Source of the DNA: Zelopaecilomyces penicillatus | Lineage: Eukaryota > Ascomycota > Sordariomycetes > Hypocreales > Pseudodiploosporaceae | DNA: 64,000 nucleotides | Assembly (NCBI GenBank): GCA_005765155.1 | Contig: VCCP01000003.1 | Location: forward strand, 2,852,001-2,916,000 | Reading direction: 5' to 3' | Shown: piece after piece, positions 23,970 through 34,874 of the stretch | How positions within the stretch are numbered: the stretch's first letter is position 1 | Layout of the letters: every line of letters begins with the position of its first letter | Translations under genes and position numbers: made by a program | Notes under the pieces: generated by a model | The model's input: only the letters and a program-made list of their open reading frames with translations | The model's database searches: none | What the model was told of the DNA's origin: nothing

Positions 23970-26237
23970 CTATAAAGCCCGCCCAACTGGATTGGGCGGC
24001 TCTACATGACTCCGTGGCTTACCCCCCCATTCGCTGATAGTCAATGTGGGACTATCAAGCCGTGCTGTCGGCGCCAGTCCGACATCAGGGCCCGGATCGT
24101 TCCATTCTTCAAAGCTTACGCCACTCGTGTATCGCGAGCTGTAGCTATCGCGGTGCACATGGCTGGTTTGCATACTGTACTTGGAGCTGGCGCGATACAT
24201 GTGACTGCGTGGCATTTCTGCAATATTGCTCAGCGAGGGGGCAAGTGGGTTCCCGAGCTCCAAGTCAAACTGGTCCGAGCGGAACTTGTTGCGATGCGCT
24301 GCGAACGAGTCGACACTTTGCGACGACTCCCTCCGTACGGATCCTATTCTCGGTGTTACGATGGGGCTTTGTGAGCTGCGAAGCACGCTAAGTGACTGGC
24401 CTCTAGTTCTCCTTTCCGGACCAGGATGGACGGCGAGAGGCTGGTTGACCCAGTCCGAATCAGCAAATGGATTTGACGGCTTCGGGCTATTGACATTCCC
24501 GACCAAAGAGCTGGGGTTGGCCACGACGTTTGTATCTGAGAATGGATTTGAGTTGCCAGCCCTGGCAACGATATCTTGTTGGAGAGAATCGAGACCATTG
24601 CGGTACCCCTGACTGCCGAGACTTGCGTTCTTTCCCACAATGCCACTGACAGCAAAGGGTTCATATTGTGGTGGTTGGCCCTTGGCAGCATTAAGATGAC
24701 CCTGTTGAAGAACCTTGCTTGGCCAACTTTGGAAGCTCTCATTTGCAATTATGGCTTTGCTTGAGTGTTGTGGACCATTTGACCTTTCTAAAGTCGCTGC
24801 CTCTAGAAATTGCGAATTCCCTCTGTTCATGTTGATACCGGCTCCGCGAGGCCCCGTTGCTGATTCCGCCGTCTTGCCAGGACGCACCACATTCAGCATT
24901 GCTGTGAGCTGCTGTATACCACTCGGGGTATTACCAGAGTCGGTGTTTACTTGCAGCATTCCTTCTCCTCTCTTTTCCATATTTGGTGAATCCGTGAGTG
25001 GTGTTAGTAACGAACCTCGACGGTTCCTAATTACCCTTTTCCGCCAGAACCAGAGAAGAAAAACGATGAGAGTGACAGCGGCAATGGCACCGACAGCGCC
25101 GCCAACAATGACAGCTGTTCTTGGCTTCGATTCAAGACCATCCGACGTATTGCTAGAGGTACCAGTATTTGGGCTGCCAACACCAGTCACCCCTGGCTGT
25201 TGCTCTGCAGATTGGCTAGCGAGAGGTTGGCCGGTTGCAGCTTGCCCGTCAGTTACCGTACCGTCCTGGTTTATGGCTGTCGGGGTGTTGCTGATTGATA
25301 TCACTACGTCAGAGGTGCTCACCGAGGTGGCAATAGCCACAAGTTGGCTAGATGTGGTCGTATCGAGCGTTGTTGTGGGCGTCGAGGAAATAGGCACTGC
25401 AGGAACCACAGGTTGTATGACAGTTGGTTGGATCACTGAGGTGACTATCTCAGGCCTCGGAGTTTCGGTGTTGATGGGTTGGACAGGCAAAAGACTTGCT
25501 GGATTGCCCCCTGAACCACCACCCCCAGGCGCCTCTTGGATTGCTGATGTGGACTGAATTGGTACGGGCTCAGCAACAGGTTGAATCGGGATATTAGACT
25601 GAATGACGGGGGCAGGCAATACAGGCTCTGGAATTGCCTGAATAGCCTCACGGTTGGCTGGCGGTGTTGTTGATAGTGGAGGTGAAAGTGATGTTGTAGA
25701 TGATGACAACGAAGATGGTGGCGATGGTAATGGCGAGGGAAGTGGAGCTGGGACCTGCGTAGTCGGCGGGCTTATAGCAAGCAATGAGGTCCTTGTACGA
25801 ATCTGGGATGCCGAGTTGCTGGTCGGGCTTTGCTGCGAAGGTACGGCGATGAAAGTCGATATAGAGGAGACGGTGATGATTGTCGTCGACTGAGGTTCAA
25901 AAGTTGATGTAACAAAGACCGTCGAGGTAGGCTTGGAGGAAAGAATAGGTATGGCGGCTGTTGGAATTGATGGAGGAGATGGGACACTTGTGTTCGCAGC
26001 ACCCAAGATGACAGTTGTAGGTTTTGATGCCGATTCTGGACTCGGAAAAAAAGCGCTTGTATCGGTCGTGGAAAACACCTTTTCCTTATTTTCGATAATG
26101 AGTGTCGACACCGGTACGGCCACAGTGGATGTAGTCTGCACAATGGAAGAATTTGTTGCCCCTGATATGATAGTTGACAACTGCAACTTCCCAGCGTTTT
26201 CGCTTTTGGAAACAACTCCCTCCTGGGGATTTGACAT
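23970..26237 (-). CDS. Ser/Thr-rich single-pass membrane protein (Mid2/Wsc-sensor-like architecture)
   Basis: A 755-codon open frame. Residues 1 to about 370 are a mucin-like Ser/Thr/Pro/Val region with many TTTS-type words. A glycine-rich hydrophobic segment follows (TAVIVGGAVGAIAAVTLIVFL, about 373-395) with a stop-transfer WRKRVIRNRR, then a cytoplasmic tail of about 350 residues. This layout fits fungal cell-wall stress sensors, which feel wall strain through a glycosylated stalk and signal to Rho1; no WSC cysteine domain is present. The frame stays open above the ATG at 26237 (reading SSAAGIASPFFFT) to a splice acceptor at 26278 (CTAAC branch, TTCTCAG). A donor GTAAGC at 26417-26412 with an in-frame exon above it could supply the signal peptide; that first exon is unresolved. 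Confidence 0.72.
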   Translation of the reverse strand: MSNPQEGVVSKSENAGKLQLSTIISGATNSSIVQTTSTVAVPVSTLIIENKEKVFSTTDTSAFFPSPESASKPTTVILGAANTSVPSPPSIPTAAIPILSSKPTSTVFVTSTFEPQSTTIITVSSISTFIAVPSQQSPTSNSASQIRTRTSLLAISPPTTQVPAPLPSPLPSPPSSLSSSTTSLSPPLSTTPPANREAIQAIPEPVLPAPVIQSNIPIQPVAEPVPIQSTSAIQEAPGGGGSGGNPASLLPVQPINTETPRPEIVTSVIQPTVIQPVVPAVPISSTPTTTLDTTTSSQLVAIATSVSTSDVVISISNTPTAINQDGTVTDGQAATGQPLASQSAEQQPGVTGVGSPNTGTSSNTSDGLESKPRTAVIVGGAVGAIAAVTLIVFLLWFWRKRVIRNRRGSLLTPLTDSPNMEKRGEGMLQVNTDSGNTPSGIQQLTAMLNVVRPGKTAESATGPRGAGINMNRGNSQFLEAATLERSNGPQHSSKAIIANESFQSWPSKVLQQGHLNAAKGQPPQYEPFAVSGIVGKNASLGSQGYRNGLDSLQQDIVARAGNSNPFSDTNVVANPSSLVGNVNSPKPSNPFADSDWVNQPLAVHPGPERRTRGQSLSVLRSSQSPIVTPRIGSVRRESSQSVDSFAAHRNKFRSDQFDLELGNPLAPSLSNIAEMPRSHMYRASSKYSMQTSHVHRDSYSSRYTSGVSFEEWNDPGPDVGLAPTARLDSPTLTISEWGGKPRSHVEPPNPVGRAL

Positions 26238-26637
26238 GGTGAAAAAAAATGGGCTCGCGATACCAGCCGCTGAAGACCTGAGAAATGAAAGATGAGAAAT
26301 GAAATGAAAGGGTGTTAGTTAGCCAAACATTGAGAGCGATGAGTATGGCGATGCCAAAGCGACAACGGCCCACGAAAGCAAATTAGAATCCAGCAGTCAG
26401 CGACACCAACGGCTTACAAGCAGACCATTGGATGTAATAACTGGAAACAAAATTGGGAGATGGCATAATAGATATTGGGCCAAGAGAGTTTGTGTCTACC
26501 TAGTCCAGGCGCATGGTTGGGCCCCCAGTTCTCCCGCGGCTTACCGCAACCCCGACGATGCCAACCAGGCTGGAGATGGTTTGGAAACATGTCAGAGGCC
26601 TGCCGAGGCCTGAGTTTGACCAAAACGCCCTGCATGG

Positions 26638-28622
26638 CTCCAGACTGTGGATCGTTGAGTTGGTGGTGGTAGTGTTAAGTCGGGGTAGCCCGAATGGAGG
26701 GGGGGGACCCTGGTCTGCGACACATCTGAAGCACGATGTGCTGATAGATCTTGGGTTAGAAGGGCCGAGCGGGTGCCATCATGTGAGGCTTTGCCCTTCC
26801 TTTGCCAAAAATAGGCGGCAACTATTGCACTAAAAAGCTTCTTCTTATATAGAATCAGCCTGACTAGGACAGACTTGAAAATGGGAAAAAAGTTTCCCTG
26901 TCCCACTCCCAGTAGAGTCTAGACAAAGACTGAAGCGCTTCTGGCGCTTGCATACTCCACGTGGGACGAGGTTTCTGCAGACAACTTTGACGCAATCATG
27001 TGCCAGGACCTGTTACCGTATCTGGTATCCTTTCATCACTCGCTGTCTTGGTTTCAACAGCTGTTCTTGGGGAGTATTTGCCCATCCTCATCCTCATCAT
27101 CCTCATCATCATCATCATGGGAGAAGTCTGGGGAAGTTTATGCAACTTCCCGTACCCGATTTTGATCGCTGAAGCTCAGAGACGGAGGCCAAGCCCATTT
27201 CATGTGATCGGCTGGGGAAACAAATAATCTAGCAGTGAGCTATTATGGGCTCTGGGTCAAAAGTGGGTGCTGTTGATGATGGCCCCTGGCTGGCGTGTTT
27301 GCAGTGGCTGATGCGATGGATTCCAGAGTCGAGGCTGGTTTCGGCCTGTTGGCGTGACAGTTGAAATTGAAACTTGTCGAAAAACGTGCGACGATGTGAA
27401 ACAGGCCAAGCCCGTGGAAGCCCCCACCCTGCCACTGTTACGTTGGGTGACGTGCATAAAATATTAGGTACCTTAGCCGTGATAGCCTGCCTACCTGGAC
27501 AGTACCAGTATTATTGCTTCGCGACGGGAGCAGCATCTTACCTGTTTCTACAACACTGGTGCTCAGTAGATATGTGATGACTTTCCGTGTATGTTTGATG
27601 ATTTGCGCTCTTGGACGCTTATTTTTGCTTCGATGCCGCCATCGTCAGCGAATTTATCCAGGCCGACGGTAACCCAAATAGCCGCCACATACAGGGCTGC
27701 TACAGTGGAGGTGAGTGTGTATCCACTATAGACTGGACTGGAGCTCCTGATGCGACCTGCTCTACTTGGCTATATGTGTCAGTCGTATTGTCCGTTGATG
27801 TTCCATACAGAACCAGTTGTAGATGCCCGAAGCAGCACTGCTATAAGGCTTGCTGTCCCCTTTGACACGCAGCGTTCTACTGATACCCCGTCGGCAGGTG
27901 GTGTGGCCATTTAGACCCGGATTTATAGCTTTCCATGCTTCACCTCTATTTTCAGGAGGATGTAGGAGCAGGTGGTACTAAGGTAGGTCCTGATAATTAC
28001 AGGTGGGTGGTGAGCCTAAGCAGTTCTTCAGGCTATTAACGTAGCCGCTTTCATGTCGCTCTGCAGACAAAACCTCAATCACTTACCAACCCCTTCCTGG
28101 CTGTCAGATCATGTCTCCATTGCAACCCTAGTACCAGATAGGCACTACCTTGGCCTAGGTGCAATAGAGGTAGGTACCAGAATGGCCAGTAATTTGATAC
28201 CAGCCCGCTAACCCGCCCCAGTTCCAACCCCACGCAACCCTCTCTCATCATTTCTCTCTTTGACACCCTTTCCACGTTCTCCATTCCTCCGCCATGGATG
28301 CTGGTCGACACCCGTAGCAAGTTACGATTGCCCTCCCCCCCTCACCATTACCTCTCGTCTCTACCCTCTCTTCCAACTTGGGCCTGGGCCCTGCCGGCAA
28401 TCAGATATACCTGTGTTGACGGAGCTCCGCAGCTCGCCGCCGTGAACCCCCGGCCGCTAGCTGGCTAAGTCTTAACCAGCCGGATCCGTTGGCGGCACCG
28501 AGGCTCGTGCCCGAACCCCCCAAGCCCCGGCTTCCCCAGCCAGCCACGGCAGTGTTCACCTAGACAGCTGCTGTCTGTGTTTGTTTGTGATTTTTTTTTG
28601 TGCGCCCCCCCGAAACTAGACT
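26638..28622. other. Divergent promoter region
   Basis: About 2 kb between a minus-strand and a plus-strand gene. It includes a CAT/CTCAT microsatellite at about 27088-27118, GGTACC/AGGTAGG words near 27465-27500, 27975-27990 and 28140-28175, and C-rich leader-like DNA above 28623. No gene supported. Confidence 0.55.
27088..27118. repeat. (ATC/CTC)n microsatellite
   Basis: Imperfect CTCATC and ATCATC trinucleotide tract ending in CATCATCATCATGG. Confidence 0.7.
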
Positions 28623-30455
28623 ATGTTTGGGTCTTTCGCCAGCTTGGGTGAGTTGTGTCATCTCCTCTTCTGTTTCTGTGTCCTATGACACTCAGTTCCT
28701 ATTGCACCGGTTCTAGTCTAACAGACATCTCGACTGGTCACGACTTGTCTCTCTGTCTGTACCACGTATCGACTATACTCATCCCTTTCCCAAACTGATT
28801 TATACCTTTTTGTCCCCCCAAGCTGTGCTCGAGTCGTTCTGTAACCTGCCAACAGTGCTTGTAAAAGTCAGACTGTTTCTAAACTGCAACTAGCAAACCT
28901 GCCACCCCAGAGCGCGGTAGATCCCAGGGACATCCCCCCTCCGACACCAATCTGCATCCCACGCTACCAGCCATTTGCCCAAGATGATGTGTCTGCCAAT
29001 CCTGAGGAAACCTTGTCATCTTTGCTGAAGTATACGGGACGCACTAATGCCTCATTTAGCCTCATCTGTCTCTCAGCTATTGGGCTTGACTTGCAATCGG
29101 ATGTTGAACTGAAGCATCTCATTCCTGATCCTTCCTACATACCGGACTTCAGTCAGTGGGATCATCTAACGCCGGATGAGGCTCGAGAACAAAACTCGGC
29201 TGAGCCCCGCCCTTTGAGGAACGGCAACTTGTCACCGGGCTGCCAGGTATATATCGAGCGCTACAGGGAGCTCTCAAACACCAACGAGGATGCATTCCGA
29301 ACTGTGAGAAGGATACCCCCTCCCAAGGGAAAGCAACAAGCTCGACTGGGAAATGCCTACGAATTTTTTCGCTGTCTGGAGCTGTTCACATCCTACTGGG
29401 ACGACCCAACACAACCTTTGGCATGTCCCCTATCTCCAGAGCTTTCTACATCCGAGTTAAATGTTCCACCGACATCAGACAACCCAAACTCTGAGGGTGG
29501 TAAGGGGAACCAGAACAGACCAGTTGTTCGATCAGCGGATGGAGCTGCCATGCCTGCCGAATTCCGTCAAAACCTCGTGTCAGCCTTTATCAAGCTCGTG
29601 TCTTACGACTTTGGCTGCAACGTTTCCATGGCCCGACTAGAGCCACGTCTACAATTGAGTTCACCCGATGGCCATCGGCACCCAAGAAAGAGTTACCTTC
29701 CATCTAATTGTCACTTCCTCTTTCAAAGTCCCACAACCCGCGAGGCTGCACGAGCTGGCACCGTACACGGCCCCCTCGCAGTTGTGAGCGCTAGGCCAAG
29801 TGTCTCCTTCACTACTCCCGATGTCGTGACGGCCCAAGCCCAAGATCTTGCTCGGGAGGTTCTGGCGGTGCTTATCACAGCACAACACAGAGCACGGGAA
29901 GGCAAGATGGAGTTGAGGTTTGGCGAGGGTCAGTGGTGGACGTGCAAACCTAGATGGGGCGGCGGCTTGGGGGGGCCAATTGGCCGGGAAGTCGAGAACC
30001 ATGCACCTCAAGTAGAGAAGAACACAGGAGCTGACGACCCAGAAAAACCATCCAGGCCTGTTGTTAAGAAGCCACGGAGAAACCTGTCCATGTATGACAA
30101 TTACCGGATGGTGAGACCACCAGCGTATACATGGGACAGAAAGGCCCGCTATGAAGCGATTGGGAAACAACGCGGCGCCAATTTCGACGACATTTTCATG
30201 GTAAGCTCACTGTTTCACCATGTTTCGATACTTCGAGTAAGGGTACCTGCTCGCCTTTTAGAGGTCCTTGATGGGTCGTCGGAACCCGACAAGTCAGAAC
30301 GTAGCTGGGGCAAGGTTCAGGGATGGAGAAGCCCTTGGTTTGATTTATTTGACACTGAGCAACGAATTACGGCGATGAAGGCGATTTGGAGTATGATGGC
30401 CTATCAGATGCGGAATGAGACAGAGTGTGAGGACTCTAACATGATGGAAGGATGA
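28623..30455 (+). CDS. Protein of unknown function
   Basis: Two exons: 28623-28647 and 28894-30455, giving 528 aa. The frame is open only back to a stop near 28845 and has no early ATG. A tiny first exon (MFGSFASL, good start) with donor GTGAGT joins at CTAG/CAAACC, behind a TCTAAAC branch site, to give ASLANLPPQSAVDPRD in frame. The protein is soluble-looking. Its centre has low-complexity Pro/Asn-rich spacers; the ends look folded (NPEETLSSLLKYTGR, AYEFFRCLELFTSYW, SPWFDLFDTEQRITAMKAIW). A GTAAGC...TTTTAG stretch at 30200-30261 could be spliced but is read through, because splicing shifts to a poor frame. I do not recognise the family. Well-ordered hydrophobic and aromatic patches argue for a real gene. 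Confidence 0.7.
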
Positions 30456-33400
30456 TGCAAATATAACCGGAAAAAATGGACATAGACCTGGATAGCCCAG
30501 ACGAAACCTTACGCTCGAACCGGCTATAATTGGATGGCACTGCTTTTTTCAGATTTCATTTGGAAAGGGGGGCGGGGCTGTTTAATTGACGGGGAGAATT
30601 GGCAGTGACAGCGCCAATATTGATTTTGTTTGTGTGGTAATACTACATGTCACACATCTGAGACTCGGTGAAGGTTAAGATAATAGATCTCGGGTAATAG
30701 TGTCTTTGAAGGAAGTCCAGCTTCGTGGCGCCAAGCTGATAATAGGTCTCAGGATATCACCACTTCCATCAGACCCTCTAGATATAGGATAAACTCGAAG
30801 TGTCCACATAATCATATCATTACCTCATTTTCGTATCTGCTATTGACAGTGGCCGTGTTTAATCTGTAGCCATTCACATATATGGCATTTGGCAATTCAT
30901 TCATTATCAATTTGCCGGACAGAGAGCATGCGATGATGTTGCCATGATGTAGAGGTCAACATCAAGCAAGCAAGACTGATAAGTTGAGAATAGCCCTTGG
31001 GGGTTGGAAAACTGTGTGTACGCATCAAACTTAGACTGAGATTGACACCGAGACTGAGGCACTGGGTAGATTGGTAGACAACCTTGTCAGTGCCCGCTAC
31101 ATAGTTTGGAAAGGGAACTGCTTACTGCTGCCATTGAATGGACAGTGAGTCCATTGCATAATACTACCTACATGCGCAACCCTGGAACTTTCGGACAGAG
31201 CTTGCTGGTGATGCTTGTTGCGACTTGCGGCCAAACACCTTGAAGGGATAATCGGCATTGGCACTCGCCATTTCAATGGCCACGCGGTGTCTAATACCTG
31301 TAATTAGCTGCAATAAGGATGCATGCTGACTCTGACCGCTGTTTCAATATTCCTTCCGAGTGACTGGATGGGCGAGGGGGGGGGAGTGTGTGGGTGCTTG
31401 GGTTGGGAAATGGACTGTTTTTTCCGTTTTTTCTCTCTCTCCGCCCCATGACTGGAGGCTGGGAAAAGGCTTCTTTCGTTATCATGGGCTGTTAACTACA
31501 TCCACCCCTGCCTGGAGTGCCTTCTCGTCCTGGCGGCCTGCATGCTGGTAGGCGTCATTTGGCTGCTGGTGCGAGATGACAATGATGTCTTACATGGAAT
31601 GAAGATAACGAAAACAGATGGACGGTGTGGAGAAGCAGAAAAACGAAAACAGAACACACAGCTGAACAGGGCCAATAGGGTCACGCGGAAAGACCCTGGC
31701 CAGCCTGGCCCTAATTACTCCGTAGTTCAAGAGGATCTACTGGTAGAACCACGAAATGGCAGGTGCACGGTGCAAAGGAAGATAGAGATGGTGTACAAAC
31801 TCGCTCTTGCCCGTCAGCAATGCCAATAACCAGTGATAACACGCAGAATGTAGGCAGGCAGCATGGATAGCACCCGCTGGCATTGGCACTTGCATGGCAC
31901 TTGCATTGACACACCGGCATTGGACGGCCCTCGTTCTTAACCTCCTTTTCTGTCCGCAATGTTGCCAAACTTCTCCCCGGTCGCATTCGTTTTTGTGAAG
32001 CTGCAGCCCAAAGAACGGTGGGATGTGACGGGGCGAAAGGGGCAACCTAAACGGCCAAATTGCCGGCGCTGCAGCTGCCATTGACGAGAGTCTGCTGCAT
32101 GGTGCTACCAGTTCTCGACAAGCGCCTTTTTAGACAAAACAAACTCATGTTATCTACCAAGTAAATAGTGTGTGAAGGGCACATGTGCGTATTACGCGCA
32201 CTCCTTCCTCCCTTCGACACTACCGACCAGCGTTAGTGCTAATAATAATAGGACTAATGCAACCTCTAGATATCATATTTAGCACAATGCATCTGGATCG
32301 AGGCAACCGTCGATCTGCCGAGCGGACAGGCCTTCTGGGCTCGACTCAATGGGGCCAAACGGAGACTGAACGGAGTTTAGCCCGTGGCTTGCTGTGGCTC
32401 GCAAGAGCTGCCAGCACCGAATAGTTAGCTACTGCCATTAGCTATTCACCGAGGGTCCGAGAGGGCGAAAACCCCGATCTGGCCGGAAAGCCTCCCTGTC
32501 AGCCGTTGACCACCCCCGAAGTGGCCTGGTCTCGACTCTGAAATGCCACATCTAGGTGCTTGGCGTCGTGACTCTTCTCCCAGCTAATAATGAATCATCC
32601 ATCATCACATCCCTGTGAGATCGTGCCATCTTCCTACAACCACAAGCGCCTTGCTCCTTGTTGCTGTCTCTGGATCTGAACCCCCCGTTCGCCTCGGACG
32701 TTTCCGACAGCATACTATTCTACTCTAGGTTTCTAGGAGCTTCACAAGCTATCCAATCTCGTGATAGCGGTTTTATGATACAAGGCTAGATCTACCTGTA
32801 TGATGTATCTAGGTGTTTTACATAAAGTGTAAATACTGACAGGCACTTCGTGACCTCCTACGATTATCTTCTGATGCCTTGTTATCTTGAACACTATTAA
32901 GTCTTGTCCGGCTGATCCGTGATACCGCAGCCCCTCACCATGTCTGGCAAAGCATTGGGATAAAAGTGATACTACTCGTCACTTTAATAGATCCCAAACC
33001 TCAAAGGATGGTGGAGCTGTAAGAGCGGCGTCGCGGACTTGACCGCTGTATACCTAGGACCCTTGTGGAAGGGGAGGTCTCACATGGCAGCCAGCCCCAT
33101 CCAATCTTCATCCCGGGCGTGGAATTTTGCTCGTTTGTTGAGTAAGGCTACGTTGATAGCACAAATACCTAGAGTTGAATTCGTAGTAGTACGAAAAAAA
33201 AAAAACCCTTCCTGTCTCATCCCTTGCTTCGTCTCGCCATCAACTAAACTCCACCCTCACCGGCCATGCCCGTTGCCATCCGTGCGAGATGCACAAAGTG
33301 CCGACGGGCATCACATCCATGATACATCAAGCTAGAATGATAGGAAAATGGAAGTCTTAGGCCTAACGTAGAGGTTGGAGGGGGGCATCTCTACTTTGTA

Positions 33401-33620
33401 GGAAAGCCGGCTGGATACTGAGAGCTTGGAGTGGTATCCCCTTTACTGCACTGGCTCAACTTCTTTGGTTTGTTGAAATATAAATACCATCGCTTCTCCT
33501 CAGCATATCAACTCACATCCCCATCAGAATCATCACCATCAATTCACATCCCATATCCAACAGTTCAGCCTTCACAATAAATATCCCGGCCTTATCAACC
33601 CATTCACACCAACCGCAAAA
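30456..33620. other. 3.2-kb gene-poor interval upstream of the hydrophobin
   Basis: No coding sequence supported. Open frames up to 114 codons lack start context and splicing logic. The last ~150 bp hold the hydrophobin TATA box and a CA-rich leader. Confidence 0.55.
33479..33486 (+). promoter_or_regulatory. Probable TATA box of the hydrophobin gene
   Basis: TATAAATA, 135 bp above the ATG and followed by a CA-rich leader free of ATG. This is typical of highly expressed fungal genes. Confidence 0.6.
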
Positions 33621-34061
33621 ATGAAGTTCATCGCCATCGCCGCTATCTTCGCCACCTCTGGCCTCGCCTCCGTCTGCCCTACTGGCCTCTTCAGCAACGC
33701 CCTCTGCTGTGCTACCAGCGTTCTCGGAGTTATTGGCCTTGACTGCAATACTGGTGAGTTGCCGCTGCCCTCTTTGGAGACGGTGTTGGATAGCAATGTC
33801 ATCTTCTCTAAAATGGCGCGATAAAAACTGCTCGATGCTGACTACATATCTTTATAGTCCCCATTGTGCCTACTAGTGGTCCAAATTTCAAGGACATTTG
33901 TGCCCAGTCTGGCAACATCGCTCTTTGCTGTGTTGCTCCCGTTGTAAGTGCATGCTACTTCCACATTATTACCTAAGGAGTTGTAAATGAGCTAATCCGT
34001 GTTTCTCTCCCAGGCCCAGCAGGGTGTTCTCTGCCAGGATGCTCCCTTCACTGAGAGCTAA
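33621..34061 (+). CDS. Class II hydrophobin
   Basis: Three exons: 33621-33753, 33858-33943 and 34014-34061, giving 88 aa. Residues 1-16 are a signal peptide ([16 protein letters not shown]). The eight cysteines of the spliced protein follow C-x9-CC-x11-C-x16-C-x8-CC-x10-C, an exact class II pattern that appears only with these two introns (104 and 70 bp, both GT-AG). Family knowledge: class II hydrophobins are secreted, form four disulfides, and self-assemble into amphipathic, detergent-soluble films on hyphae, spores and surfaces. There is almost no residue between signal peptide and first cysteine, so this is a minimal form. A TATA box and a CA-rich leader above suggest strong regulated expression. 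No second hydrophobin lies nearby. Confidence 0.96.
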
Positions 34062-34874
34062 GCGCTTGGTTATATTGCATAATGTTGAATGAATGAAACT
34101 TCGTATATAGCATATTGTCGTTTGTACTCTATTGATTGGATAGTTGAAAAGCTATATAGCAGAATAGTGATGACTAGAGTAAATGTCGCAATGAATTGAA
34201 TAGCAAACTCAGTTTCTGAAATCAGGATTGCCCCTATTATTCTCATCGAGCATGCTGTATGAGTTTTCCCGTTCTTTCCCATCCAAGTAATACCAAAACA
34301 TGACTAAATCGGGCAACCAATGCTGGGAATATATGCAATGGCTGACTTTCAAAGCTCATCAAAGCAACTCCATCGTCCAACTAGTCTATAGCCTATCCTA
34401 CTAGGCCACCGCTTCCCCCTTGCTTCGTGCGCTGATTGCCTACCCGGAAAGTGCTATGTGAACGGTGAGCTCAAGTAACTAGCGACTAGCTCGAAACCTT
34501 GCAATAGTGCTTGGATGACACTGCAGAATCCTAGCCGCGCTCAAGAGGAGTATGGAATGAATGCAACAAGGTTCAAGAAAGGAAAGACTTTAGCGTTCGG
34601 TTCAATTAAATGTGTCTTAAGATGTGGACTGGATTTCTGGGGCAATCAAGTTATTGGCTTTCCACAAGCGAGGTCTCTTTCCATCTGGCATGGTTGACAA
34701 GCTTGGTATTTTTCTCATTTGAGATACCGAGGGGTGAGCGCGAATAGAGGGGTTGTAACTGAAGATGAATCATTCTGGAGTGGTTGCAGCAAAACCCACC
34801 CCAAAAAAGAGAAGCGAGTTCGTAGAGATATGTGTAGGCGGATAAGATTATCTCCACCAAAATCGTTCTAGACT
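34062..34874. other. Convergent 3' spacer, hydrophobin / REX3-like
   Basis: About 800 bp with no gene recognised. The AT-rich stretch directly after the hydrophobin stop (34070-34210) probably carries its 3' UTR and polyadenylation signals. Confidence 0.6.

Noticed and set aside
24715..25557. 280-codon open frame antisense to the mucin-like gene
   Set aside because: It mirrors the low-complexity Ser/Thr/Pro codons of the opposite strand; no independent features.
27611..27865. Cysteine-rich frame that could be a small secreted protein
   Set aside because: Begins with TTG rather than ATG, no signal peptide, and contains a donor-like GTGAGT; insufficient support.
30200..30261. Possible intron near the end of the unknown gene
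   Set aside because: GT-AG and branch-like sites exist, but splicing moves to a frame that soon stops and loses the aromatic, ordered C-terminus.
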